Translations under genes and position numbers: made by a program
Notes under the pieces: model-generated
The model's database searches: none
The model's input: the letters and a program-made list of their open reading frames with translations, nothing else
Told to the model about the DNA's origin: nothing
Assembly (NCBI RefSeq): GCF_026261605.1
Contig: NZ_CP102486.1
Location: forward strand, 4,402,001 to 4,466,000
Source: Dechloromonas sp. A34
GTDB lineage: Bacteria; Pseudomonadota; Gammaproteobacteria; Burkholderiales; Rhodocyclaceae
Direction of reading: 5' to 3'
Length of the DNA: 64,000 nt
Part shown: one piece after another, positions 1-7,050 of the stretch
How the letters are laid out: each line of letters starts with the position of its first letter
Numbering within the stretch: the first letter of the stretch is position 1

Positions 1-335
1 CGCAGGATCTTGTTGAAGCGGGCCAGCGACAGCACGACGCCCTGGGCATGCGGCATCGCGCCGCCCGAGAGGCCGGTGCCGGCGCCGCGGGCGACGACCG
101 GCACGCCGAGGCTGTGGCAGGTGCGCAGGACGTCGACGACCTGCGCTTCGCTTTCCGGCAGGCAGACGGCGAGCGGCATTTCGCGGTAGGCGGTGAGGCC
201 GTCGCATTCGTAGGGGCGAAGATCCTCGTCGTCGCTGAGCAGGCAATGCGCCGGGAGAAGCAGTTTGAGGCACGCTACCAGCTGACGGCGGTCGGTCTGA
301 AAGCTGGGTTCGGCGTTCGGCATGATCGGACTCAT
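1..335 (-). CDS. glcD: FAD-linked oxidase, glycolate oxidase subunit GlcD-like (N-terminal part, cut by window edge)
   Basis: The first 111 codons of a minus-strand gene that runs out of the window. The visible part carries the FAD-binding PP-loop motif VARGAGTGLSGGAMP near residues 83-97 and the usual GlcD-type lead-in (LRPYECDGLTAYR). The family uses FAD to oxidise glycolate or D-lactate to the 2-oxo acid, in a complex with GlcE and GlcF that would lie beyond the edge. The start ATG at 335 overlaps the stop of the glycerate kinase gene by four bases (ATGA), so the two are probably translationally coupled. Glycolate oxidation yields glyoxylate, which fits the hyi and gckA neighbours. D-lactate dehydrogenase is the main alternative substrate class. 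Confidence 0.85.
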   Translation of the reverse strand, partial: MSPIMPNAEPSFQTDRRQLVACLKLLLPAHCLLSDDEDLRPYECDGLTAYREMPLAVCLPESEAQVVDVLRTCHSLGVPVVARGAGTGLSGGAMPHAQGVVLSLARFNKIL

Positions 336-1594
336 TCCATCCCCACGAAAATGGCGCGGAAGTCGTTGACGTTGGTCCTCGTCGGACCGGTGACCAGCAG
401 GTCGCCGAGGGCCGAGAAATAACCCCAGGCGTCGTTGGCGGCCAAATGCCGCTGAATATCCACACCCTGCTCCCAGGCCCGGGCCAGCGTCTCCGGCCCG
501 ACGAAGGCGCCGGCATTGTTCTCGCTGCCGTCGATGCCGTCGGTGTCGGCGGCCAGGGCGTGGATGCCCGGCGCACCGTCGAGAGCCTGGGCCAGACCGA
601 GCAGGAATTCGGTGTTGCGCCCGCCCCGCCCTTCGCCTTTCAAGGTCACCGTCGTTTCGCCGCCGGAGAGCAGCACGCCCGGCGCCCGCAGCGGGAAGCC
701 GTGGCGCGCGCAGGAAAGGGCGATCCCGGCCAGGACCTTGCCGACTTCGCGGGCCTCGCCTTCGATCGCATCGCCGAGGATCAGCGGCGTCAGGCCCATT
801 TGCAGCGCCGCTTCGGCCGCCGCCTCGAGCATCTGGCGCGGACTGGCGACCAGCCGGAAAGTGCTGCGCGTCAGGTGCGGATCGCCCGCCTTGGGCGTTT
901 CCAGTTCGCCCTCTTCGAGTTGGCAACGCAGGGATTGGGGCAGATCGATGGCGTAGGAATCGAGCACGTTCAGCGCATCGAGCGCCGTGCTCGGATCGGC
1001 CACCGTCGGGCCGGAAGCGATCACCGCCGGGTCGTCGCCCGGCACGTCGGAAATCGCCAGGGTCAGCACCGACGCCGGCCAGGCGGCGACGGCCAGCCGA
1101 CCACCCTTGATCGCCGAAAGGTGTTTGCGCACGCAGTTGATCTCGCCGATGCTCGCCCCGGAGCGCAGCAGGCTCGAGGTGATGGCGCGCTTCTCGGCCA
1201 GCGTGATGCCGGCGGCCGGCGCCGCCAGCAAGGCCGAGCCGCCACCGGAAATCAGCGCCAGCACGCGGTCGCTTTCGCTCAGCCCGCGCACCTTGTCGAG
1301 GATGCGCTGCGCCGCCAGTTCGCCGGCCACGTCCGGCACCGGGTGCGCCGCTTCGACGATTTCGATGCGCTCGCAAGGCACACCGTGACCGTAACGCGTG
1401 ACCACAAGGCCATCGAGCGGGCCCGACCACTGTCGCTCGACGGCCTGCGCCATGGCCGCCGAGGCCTTGCCGGCACCGATCACGATCAGCCGGCCGCCAT
1501 CGTCCGGCGGCAGGCAGGGCGGTACGCAGCGCGCCGGGTCGGCGGCGGCGATGGCCGCGTCGAACAGCGCACGGAGCATTGCGCGCGGCATCAT
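332..1594 (-). CDS. gckA: Glycerate 2-kinase / MOFRL-family protein
   Basis: A 420-residue DUF4147/MOFRL protein, the length expected for bacterial glycerate 2-kinase (also annotated hydroxypyruvate reductase TtuD). Visible motifs are VIGAGKASAAMAQAVE near residue 40 with the conserved Lys, ISGGGSALLAAP, and the C-terminal MOFRL segment LAADTDGIDGSENNAG. The kinase phosphorylates D-glycerate with ATP to 2-phosphoglycerate, the last step of glyoxylate assimilation. The start is taken at ATG 1594, which overlaps the hyi stop by four bases; a longer reading to 1684 would sit inside hyi. It lies between hyi and glcD in one minus-strand operon. Kinase versus reductase activity cannot be decided from sequence alone. 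Confidence 0.85.
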   Translation of the reverse strand: MMPRAMLRALFDAAIAAADPARCVPPCLPPDDGGRLIVIGAGKASAAMAQAVERQWSGPLDGLVVTRYGHGVPCERIEIVEAAHPVPDVAGELAAQRILDKVRGLSESDRVLALISGGGSALLAAPAAGITLAEKRAITSSLLRSGASIGEINCVRKHLSAIKGGRLAVAAWPASVLTLAISDVPGDDPAVIASGPTVADPSTALDALNVLDSYAIDLPQSLRCQLEEGELETPKAGDPHLTRSTFRLVASPRQMLEAAAEAALQMGLTPLILGDAIEGEAREVGKVLAGIALSCARHGFPLRAPGVLLSGGETTVTLKGEGRGGRNTEFLLGLAQALDGAPGIHALAADTDGIDGSENNAGAFVGPETLARAWEQGVDIQRHLAANDAWGYFSALGDLLVTGPTRTNVNDFRAIFVGME

Positions 1595-2364
1595 TTGGGC
1601 ATCCAGCCGAGGCCGGCCTCGGTGGTCGTCAGCGGCTTGTATTCGCAGCCGACCCAGCCGTCGTAGCCGAGCCGGTCGAGGCAATCAAAGAGGAAGGGGT
1701 AATTGATTTCGCCGGTGCCCGGCTCATGGCGCCCGGGATTGTCGGCGATCTGGATATGGCCGATGTGGTGAAGGTTGGCTTCGAGGGTGCGCGCCAGATC
1801 GCCGGCGATGATCTGGGCGTGATAGATGTCGTACTGCAATTTGACATTGCTGCGATCGATCGCCTCGAGCAGGCGGAAGCCCTTGGCGACGTCGTCCAGC
1901 CAGTAGCCCGGCATGTCGATCCGGCTGTTGATCGGCTCGATCATCACCGTGGCGCCGATGGTCGCGAAGCGGTCGGCGGCATGGCGCAGGTTGGCGATGT
2001 AGGTGGCTTCCAGCTCGGCTTCGGGAATCCCCGCCGGGGCCAGGCCGGCCAGGCAGTGTAGGCGTTCGCAGTCGAGGACCATGGCGCAGTTCAGCGCCTG
2101 CTCGACGCTCTCGGCGAACTCGCCCTGGCGGTGCGGCAGGCAGGCCAGGCCGCGCTCGCCGGCCGCCCAGTCGCCGGGTGCGACGTTGAACAGCACCTGC
2201 TCGAGGTCGTTGTCGCGCAACCAGTCCGCCACGTCATGCGGCGGGTAGTCGTAGGGAAACATGTATTCGACCCCATTGAAGCCTGCGGCGGCAGCCTTTT
2301 TGAAGCGCTCCGGAAAAGGCACCTCGGTAAACAGGAAACTCAGATTGGCAGCGAACTTTGGCAT
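1591..2364 (-). CDS. hyi: Hydroxypyruvate isomerase
   Basis: A 257-residue TIM-barrel protein of the Hyi/AP-endonuclease-2 family. It interconverts hydroxypyruvate and tartronate semialdehyde in the glyoxylate-to-glycerate route. The N-terminus (MPKFAANLSFLFTEVPF), the IEPINSRIDMPGYWL segment and the late GCEYKP segment carry the two glutamates expected at the metal site, and the length matches the family. It is the first gene of the hyi-gckA-glcD operon and overlaps gckA by four bases. The tartronate semialdehyde reductase that would complete the pathway is not adjacent; two candidate beta-hydroxyacid dehydrogenases lie near 30-31.7 kb. Confidence 0.92.
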   Translation of the reverse strand: MPKFAANLSFLFTEVPFPERFKKAAAAGFNGVEYMFPYDYPPHDVADWLRDNDLEQVLFNVAPGDWAAGERGLACLPHRQGEFAESVEQALNCAMVLDCERLHCLAGLAPAGIPEAELEATYIANLRHAADRFATIGATVMIEPINSRIDMPGYWLDDVAKGFRLLEAIDRSNVKLQYDIYHAQIIAGDLARTLEANLHHIGHIQIADNPGRHEPGTGEINYPFLFDCLDRLGYDGWVGCEYKPLTTTEAGLGWMPK

Positions 2365-2426
2365 GGCGGTGACAGTCTATAGCGCGGCCCAAAAGTATAA
2401 TCCCGCCACTACAAGGAGAGAGAACC

Positions 2427-3005
2427 GTGAGCGAAACCAATAAAGAACGCAAGGGCAACCGCCTGTCGAAGATCGTCACCCGCACCGGCGATACCGGCAC
2501 CACCGGCCTCGGCGACGGCAGCCGGACAACCAAGGACGGCCTGCGCATCGACGCCATGGGCGAGGTCGATGAACTGAACTCCAGCCTCGGCGTGCTGCTC
2601 TGCGAAGAGTTGCCGGACGCGGTGCGCAGTGCCCTGCTCGACATCCAGCACGATCTTTTCGACCTCGGCGGCGAACTCTGCCTGCCCGGCATGGAAGTCA
2701 TCAAGGACCTCCAGGTCGAGCGCCTCGAGCAACAGGTCGAAATCTTCAACGCCGACCTGCCGATGCTCAAGGAATTCATCCTGCCCGGCGGCACCCGTCC
2801 GGCGGCGCTCGCCCACCTGAGCCGCACCGTCTGCCGGCGCGCCGAACGCGCCATCGTCAAGCTGTCGACCGCCGAAGCCGTCTCCAGCGCCGCCCGCCGC
2901 TACGTCAATCGCCTCTCCGACCTGCTGTTCATCCTCGGCCGCGTCCTCAACCGCGCCGGCGGCCGCGGCGACGTGCTCTGGCAAAAAGGCAAGACCGCGG
3001 CATGA
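2427..3005 (+). CDS. pduO: ATP:cob(I)alamin adenosyltransferase, PduO type
   Basis: A 192-residue PduO/MMAB-type adenosyltransferase, which transfers the 5'-deoxyadenosyl group of ATP to cob(I)alamin to make adenosylcobalamin. The N-terminal TRTGDTGTTGLGDGSR motif binds ATP, DAMGEVDELNSSLG follows, and the C-terminal helix SRTVCRRAERAIV carries the conserved Arg residues. The start is GTG at 2427, chosen because AAGGAG at 2413-2418 is well spaced from it and the family motif begins soon after. It is divergent from hyi and overlaps the DUF1330 gene by four bases, starting a three-gene plus-strand run. No cobalamin riboswitch fits in the 62-base leader. Confidence 0.92.
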   Translation: MSETNKERKGNRLSKIVTRTGDTGTTGLGDGSRTTKDGLRIDAMGEVDELNSSLGVLLCEELPDAVRSALLDIQHDLFDLGGELCLPGMEVIKDLQVERLEQQVEIFNADLPMLKEFILPGGTRPAALAHLSRTVCRRAERAIVKLSTAEAVSSAARRYVNRLSDLLFILGRVLNRAGGRGDVLWQKGKTAA

Positions 3006-3286
3006 GCGCCTGCGTCATCGGCCACATCACCGTCAAGGATGAGGAAAAATGGGCGCAATACCGCGCCCAGGTCCCGGCGACGCTCGCCCCGTGGGGTGCC
3101 GAACTGCTCTTTCGCGGCCGCTTGGCCGGCACCCTGGACGGCCAGCATCGGCACACCGATACAGTCGTCATCCGCTTTCCCGATCGCGCCGCGGTCGATG
3201 CCTGGCATGGCTCGGCCGCTTACCAGGCGCTGATTCCGCTGCGCCGGCAGGCCGCCGATCTCGATCTGCTGACCTTTACCGACTGA
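3002..3286 (+). CDS. DUF1330 family protein
   Basis: A 94-residue protein of the DUF1330 ferredoxin-like (dimeric alpha-beta barrel) family. Typical features are the opening V-I-G-H-I-T-V-K-D, the central phrase FPDRAAVDAWHGSAAYQAL and a short acidic end. No enzymatic function is established for the family. It starts within the stop of the adenosyltransferase gene (ATGA) and precedes the crotonase gene by 21 bases, so the three are likely one transcript. There are no signal peptide or membrane segments, so it is cytoplasmic. Confidence 0.85.
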   Translation: MSACVIGHITVKDEEKWAQYRAQVPATLAPWGAELLFRGRLAGTLDGQHRHTDTVVIRFPDRAAVDAWHGSAAYQALIPLRRQAADLDLLTFTD

Positions 3287-3307
3287 ATACCGCTTGCGAG
3301 GAGCGCC

Positions 3308-4129
3308 ATGACCCCACCGACCTTTACCGCCCTCGCCCTCAGCCTCGACCAGGGCATCGCCGAAGTCCGCCTCAACCGGCCGGACAAGTCGAATGCGATG
3401 AACGACGCGATGTGGCAGGAAATCCGCCAGGCCTTCGCCTGGGTCGACGCCACCCCGGAAGCCCGGGTCGCCATCCTCAGCGGCGCCGGCAAGAACTTCT
3501 GCGCCGGCATCGACCTCGCCATGCTGGGCAGCATCCAGCAACGCATCGCCCACCCGGACGGCGCGCGTAGTCGCGAAGCCTTGCGCCGCCTGATCCTCGA
3601 CCTGCAGGACTGCCTGAGTGCGATTGAGCGCTGCCGCAAACCGGTGCTCGCCGCCATCCAGGGCGCCTGCGTCGGCGGCGCCCTCGACCTCGTGACCTGC
3701 TGCGACATGCGCTACGCGACGGCGGATGCCGTGTTCGCGATCAAGGAAATCGACCTCGCCATGGTCGCCGATGTAGGCACCCTGCAACGCATGCCCCGCC
3801 TGATCGGCCAAGGCATCGCCCGCGAACTGGCCTACACCGGGCGCCACGTCGATGCCGCCGAAGCCGAAAAGCTCGGCCTGATCAACCGGGTTTTCGCCAC
3901 CGCGGAAGAGCTCAGCGCCGGCGTCCGCCAACTGGCCGCAAGCATCGCCGCCAAATCCCCCCTCGCCACCCGCGGCCTCAAGGAAGTAATGAACTACAGC
4001 CGCGACCACTCGGTCGCCGACGGCCTCGACTTCGTCGCTACCTGGAATACAGGGGTGTTGCTTTCTGGCGATCTCAATGAAGCCATCGCCGCACAACGCG
4101 AGAAGCGAGCCCCGAATTTCGGGGATTGA
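3308..4129 (+). CDS. Crotonase family, dienoyl-CoA isomerase (ECH1)-like
   Basis: A 273-residue enoyl-CoA hydratase/isomerase superfamily protein. The oxyanion-hole segments are KNFCAGIDLAML and GACVGGALDL. The later CCDMRYATADAVFAIKEID and VADVGTLQRMP carry the Asp, Glu and Asp triad that marks delta3,5-delta2,4-dienoyl-CoA isomerases of the ECH1 type rather than plain hydratases. The likely role is shifting double bonds during beta-oxidation of unsaturated acyl-CoAs; the substrate is inferred from the motif. The start has GAGGAG upstream at about 3298-3303. It ends the adenosyltransferase-DUF1330 run and borders the accessory islet that follows. Confidence 0.85.
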   Translation: MTPPTFTALALSLDQGIAEVRLNRPDKSNAMNDAMWQEIRQAFAWVDATPEARVAILSGAGKNFCAGIDLAMLGSIQQRIAHPDGARSREALRRLILDLQDCLSAIERCRKPVLAAIQGACVGGALDLVTCCDMRYATADAVFAIKEIDLAMVADVGTLQRMPRLIGQGIARELAYTGRHVDAAEAEKLGLINRVFATAEELSAGVRQLAASIAAKSPLATRGLKEVMNYSRDHSVADGLDFVATWNTGVLLSGDLNEAIAAQREKRAPNFGD

Positions 4130-4214
4130 AGCTGGCGCAACTTAGCCAAGGGTTGCTCTATCTCGTCTTGGCGATTACTGGCTGCGGGTAATGCGATTCC
4201 CGTAAAGGTTCAAC

Positions 4215-4445
4215 TCACGACTTTGGGTACTTTGCTCGAAGCTCCGAGAGAATCATGTCAACCGGAACAGCGAAAGTTTGTCCAGCCTCAAGTTCATCTG
4301 CACGACGCTCAGCCTCGTCGATCCAAGCCGCACCAACGTCAACCGGCCTATCGACACTAATCCAAAGTAAATCGGCCAAATCAGCCCTTTTCTCCGGACT
4401 GAGCCTCAAGGCCTCTGCGGCAATCTGCTCGTAGGTGAGTGACAT
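4215..4445 (-). CDS. Addiction-module antitoxin-like protein, no toxin partner seen
   Basis: A 76-residue protein resembling the putative addiction module component family (TIGR02574): helical N-terminus MSLTYEQIAAEALRLSPEKR followed by ADLADLLW and an acidic C-terminal half. Such proteins usually pair with a RelE/ParE-type toxin encoded just downstream. Only about 85 bases separate this stop from the crotonase gene, and no toxin reading frame is present there. The start ATG at 4445 is chosen for its GGAGGGG ribosome site; an upstream start at 4466 lacks one. It looks like an orphan antitoxin or a remnant of a toxin-antitoxin pair. Confidence 0.7.
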   Translation of the reverse strand: MSLTYEQIAAEALRLSPEKRADLADLLWISVDRPVDVGAAWIDEAERRADELEAGQTFAVPVDMILSELRAKYPKS

Positions 4446-4667
4446 ATTGCCCCTCCATTCTGACAACGACGAACAATCTTGAATCGAAAATCCAAAAAGG
4501 AGAAGGCCCGACAGGTTTCCCTGTCGGGTCGGATTCGGTCGTCATGGCGCACCTCGCCCAGTGATTGTAGCTTTCCGGGGTGAGAGTGGGAGCTACAACT
4601 CCAAGGCAAAGTAGGGTGTTCACTGGGGTGCGGAAGGGGCGGGGGAATTAGATACGCCTTCGTGACT
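4446..4667. other. Intergenic stretch with two perfect inverted repeats
   Basis: A noncoding gap between two minus-strand genes. It contains a 9-bp perfect hairpin with a TTTC loop (CCCGACAGG at 4507-4515, CCTGTCGGG at 4520-4528) and an 8-bp inverted repeat (TTGTAGCT at 4565-4572, AGCTACAA at 4591-4598). On the minus strand the first hairpin is followed a few bases later by a T-run, so it may terminate transcription of the upstream secreted-protein gene. No credible reading frame was seen. Confidence 0.5.
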
Positions 4668-5183
4668 TCAAGGCGGCGTAGGGCGCCAGCAAACGACATG
4701 GCGAGTGGAAAGCGGCTGAATTTTTCCGGTTTCCGGGTCAGGTACCCATGCAGCGCGCAACCCGGTTTTCCGATCGACACTGTCGCGACGCCCGAAGCGC
4801 ACGACGGCAAAAAAGTCGGTATCGCTGTTGCCTTCGAGTTCACAATCTCCCGGGTAAATCAGACTTTCTCCGCGTTTGAGCCTGGGCAACGTCAAGGCAT
4901 CAAGAATCCGGTTCCCCCCTCCCTCCGTCAGGGACGTAAGCACGATGAGATTGCTCCCGTGGCAGCGCAAGGCGTGGGTACTCAGGCCATGCAACTGCCT
5001 TTGCTGGCGCTGGAGATCGAATCGCTTCAAATATTTGCAGCGGGTCAACATGGGCGGAACTTCACCCCCCCACTCCTGGCCCACCAAGGCCCGGTCAAAA
5101 TCTGTACGAGACACTTCTGCGATTGCCGAAGCATTCAGTAGGCCGCACAAACAGAGCAGCGCAAAACACAATTTGCCCTTCAT
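4668..5183 (-). CDS. Secreted hypothetical protein
   Basis: A 171-residue protein with a clear Sec signal (MKGKLCFALLCLCGLLNASA), predicted to be cut near residue 20. The mature part has several cysteines (CKYL, LRCHG, GDCELEG, VVCWRP) that could form disulfides. No known family is recognised. Its start overlaps the stop of the upstream M23 peptidase gene (ATGA at 5183-5180), so the two are likely cotranscribed, and a joint periplasmic or cell-wall role is a reasonable guess. Base composition is lower in GC than the flanking housekeeping genes, in keeping with an accessory islet. Confidence 0.7.
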   Translation of the reverse strand: MKGKLCFALLCLCGLLNASAIAEVSRTDFDRALVGQEWGGEVPPMLTRCKYLKRFDLQRQQRQLHGLSTHALRCHGSNLIVLTSLTEGGGNRILDALTLPRLKRGESLIYPGDCELEGNSDTDFFAVVRFGRRDSVDRKTGLRAAWVPDPETGKIQPLSTRHVVCWRPTPP

Positions 5184-5727
5184 TGCACATTGACTCCAAC
5201 GATCTTCAGTCCGGGGCTTCCGCTCCCGACTTTCTGAGCCATGGCCGGCCGGGTGTCGTAATAGCTTGTCGTTAACGGCACGGCACCGAAGATATCCAGG
5301 GGATCGATTCGTCCTTCCAGGCCATGCCCGGGATGCTCAACCGTGCGAATCTCGAAGTGGAGGTGATGATTCTCACCCTCCATCGACTCCGCGTTTCCTG
5401 TATTACCCGTCAGGCCAATCCAGGATCCCGCACCAACACGCTCACCAGTTGTGACGACGGGCATGCTGAGGTGGGCATAAGCCGCAAACAGACTCCGCCC
5501 CCGATGCCTGAACTTCAGAATGATGATTTTGCCGTAGTCGCCGCGCGAGCCGACGAACACAATCTCACCATCCGCGATGGCAAAACAGCGCATCCCGGAT
5601 AGGCGAGCAGATCCCAGCCCTGGTGTGCACGCTTGCCAGCGTTGCGAACCATGCCAAAGGTGTTGGCGAGGGAATTCTTGCGAATGGAATTGGTCTCGAG
5701 TGGCCAATGGATTCCTGGCAAATGCAT
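5180..5727 (-). pseudogene. M23-family metallopeptidase with apparent frameshift
   Basis: Two overlapping minus-strand frames together make one M23 (LytM-type) peptidase of about 180 residues. The first frame, starting at ATG 5727 behind AGGGAG, holds the first zinc motif HQGWDLLAYPG. The second frame continues at once with MRCFAIADGEIVF, YAHLSM and the HLHFE zinc motif. The join falls at the CCC run 5594-5596 (GGG on the coding strand), where one added G would restore the frame. All zinc-binding residues survive, which argues for a sequencing indel or a very recent mutation. The enzyme would cleave peptidoglycan peptide bridges. No signal peptide is obvious in the assembled sequence. Confidence 0.8.
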
Positions 5728-5847
5728 GCGGCGCTCCCTAAAGTTCTTCAACAAAGCGCAGATATTACGACGTCATCCAGCATCAAGGCAATTTGCCCCC
5801 CCCAGCCAATCAGTAACAACGCAATGCATTCCCGTTCAGCAATGAAA

Positions 5848-5853
5848 TATAAT
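5848..5853 (+). promoter_or_regulatory. Perfect -10 box upstream of the Xre/RES toxin-antitoxin genes
   Basis: TATAAT, an exact sigma-70 -10 hexamer in an AT-rich patch, lies about 50 bases before the antitoxin start at 5904. The -35 position (near 5825-5830) is a poor match. A start site near 5860 would leave almost no leader before the upstream ATG at 5868, which supports the ATG at 5904 as the true start. Autorepressed toxin-antitoxin promoters commonly have this arrangement. Confidence 0.5.
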
Positions 5854-5903
5854 TTCCACAGGAATAAATGACTGATATTATTTCTAAAGGAACCAACCAC
5901 ACT

Positions 5904-6284
5904 ATGCCCACACTAGCCAAAGTCACCGCCCCAAAACCCGAAGCCGCCGCCGTCCTGAGCAAGGCGGTGGCCCGCGCCGCCGAGCGTCTGGACATTTCCC
6001 GTTCCTTGCTGGCCAAGGTATTGGGGGTCAGTCCGCCCACCGTGACGCGCTTGTATAGCGGTGCCTATCTGCTCGACCAGCGGCGCAAGGAGTGGGAGTT
6101 CGCGTTGTTGTTCGTGCGGGCGTTTCGCTCCCTGGATTCCATCGTCGGCGACGAGGCGACGGCCCGCAAATGGCTGACTGGCGAGAACCACGGCTTGAAC
6201 GGCCGGCCGATCGAATTGATGCAGAACACGGAAGGGCTGGTACGTGTCGTTCAATACCTGGACGCCTCGCGCGGTCTCGTCTGA
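5904..6284 (+). CDS. MbcA/ParS/Xre-family antitoxin (DUF2384)
   Basis: A 126-residue antitoxin. The N-terminal helical part includes an Xre-like helix-turn-helix (LDISRSLLAKVLGVSPPTV). The C-terminal DUF2384 toxin-binding region covers the RSLDSIVGDEATARKWLTG phrase and the typical GRPIELMQNTEGLVRVVQYL. It neutralises the RES toxin encoded immediately downstream and is expected to repress the operon. The start at 5904 has AAGGA at 5887-5891; an alternative ATG at 5868 would add 12 residues but sits too close to the predicted transcription start. The reading frame overlaps the toxin gene by 41 bases. Confidence 0.88.
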   Translation: MPTLAKVTAPKPEAAAVLSKAVARAAERLDISRSLLAKVLGVSPPTVTRLYSGAYLLDQRRKEWEFALLFVRAFRSLDSIVGDEATARKWLTGENHGLNGRPIELMQNTEGLVRVVQYLDASRGLV

Positions 6285-6957
6285 GGCGCGGCACTGGCTA
6301 GGTGCCGTGTGGCGGATGGTCGAGGCGCAGCACACCGCCTCGACGATGAAGATCGTCGACAGCCGCGACGAGCAGGATGTGCTCGAATCGCTGCTCGAAG
6401 GCAACAAGCCGGCCCTGCCCAAGGCCGCGGAGGCTCTGGACTATTTGCTGGCGACGCCGTTTCGCTACAACCCGCGACGCGGCGGTTCGCGTTTTCGGGC
6501 GGCGACCGATCCTGGCGTCTTTTATGGCGCGCAGTCGGTACGCACAGCCGGCGCCGAGCTCGGGTACTGGCGCTGGAAATTCCTCAAGGATTCGCCGCTG
6601 CTCGACCGTCTGGAGCCGGTGGCCCACACCGCGTTTCGCGCTGACATCAGCATGCAGGCCGTCGACCTGCAGCACGCGCCCTTCGCTGTCGATGCCGGCA
6701 TCTGGATGCATCCCGACGATTACACCGGCACCCAGCGCTTCGCCCAGGTGGCCCGGGAGGCCGCTATCGGCGGCATCGTCTATCGCTCGGTGCGCGACCC
6801 CGAGCCGGCCTGGTGCGTCGCTCTGCTGACCCCCACGGTCTTTGCCAAGCCACGGCCGCGCCCGGATATGCAGACCTGGTGGCTGGCCGTCCAACAGGAT
6901 GCGGTGATCTGGCGCCGTTACAGCCAGGCGATGACTTTCGCGATGACCGCCTGGTAG
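6244..6957 (+). CDS. RES-domain toxin (NAD-phosphorylase / ADP-ribosylation type)
   Basis: A 237-residue RES-family toxin. The domain-defining residues appear in order: Arg in GGSRFRAATD, Tyr in VFYGAQS and Glu in AGAELGYWRW. Characterised members (MbcT, ParT and other RES toxins) degrade NAD+ or ADP-ribosylate targets. The start is GTG at 6244, inside the antitoxin gene, with GGAAGGG at about 6230-6236. Antitoxin-first order with overlap is the classic type II layout. The gene is followed by a strong hairpin facing the convergent aroG gene. Confidence 0.9.
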   Translation: MSFNTWTPRAVSSEARHWLGAVWRMVEAQHTASTMKIVDSRDEQDVLESLLEGNKPALPKAAEALDYLLATPFRYNPRRGGSRFRAATDPGVFYGAQSVRTAGAELGYWRWKFLKDSPLLDRLEPVAHTAFRADISMQAVDLQHAPFAVDAGIWMHPDDYTGTQRFAQVAREAAIGGIVYRSVRDPEPAWCVALLTPTVFAKPRPRPDMQTWWLAVQQDAVIWRRYSQAMTFAMTAW

Positions 6958-6984
6958 AGCCCGCAAGACGGGGCGCCACCACGA

Positions 6985-7016
6985 ATAAGGGGGAGACCGA
7001 ATGGCCTCCCCCTTAT
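6985..7016. terminator. Hairpin between convergent RES toxin and aroG genes
   Basis: An 11-bp perfect stem (ATAAGGGGGAG at 6985-6995, CTCCCCCTTAT at 7006-7016) with a 10-base loop, placed midway between two convergent genes. There is no long T-run on either side, so it is a terminator-like structure serving possibly both directions rather than a textbook Rho-independent signal. Confidence 0.6.
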
Positions 7017-7050
7017 AGATTGCAGCACCGCGCGGCGGCGGCCTGAAAAC

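Noticed and set aside
446..1666. Long plus-strand frame opposite gckA
   Set aside because: Shadow frame with low-complexity composition; the minus strand encodes a recognisable enzyme.
4130..4214. Possible toxin fragment after the orphan antitoxin
   Set aside because: Only about 85 bases remain before the crotonase gene, all frames stop quickly, and no RelE/ParE motif is seen.
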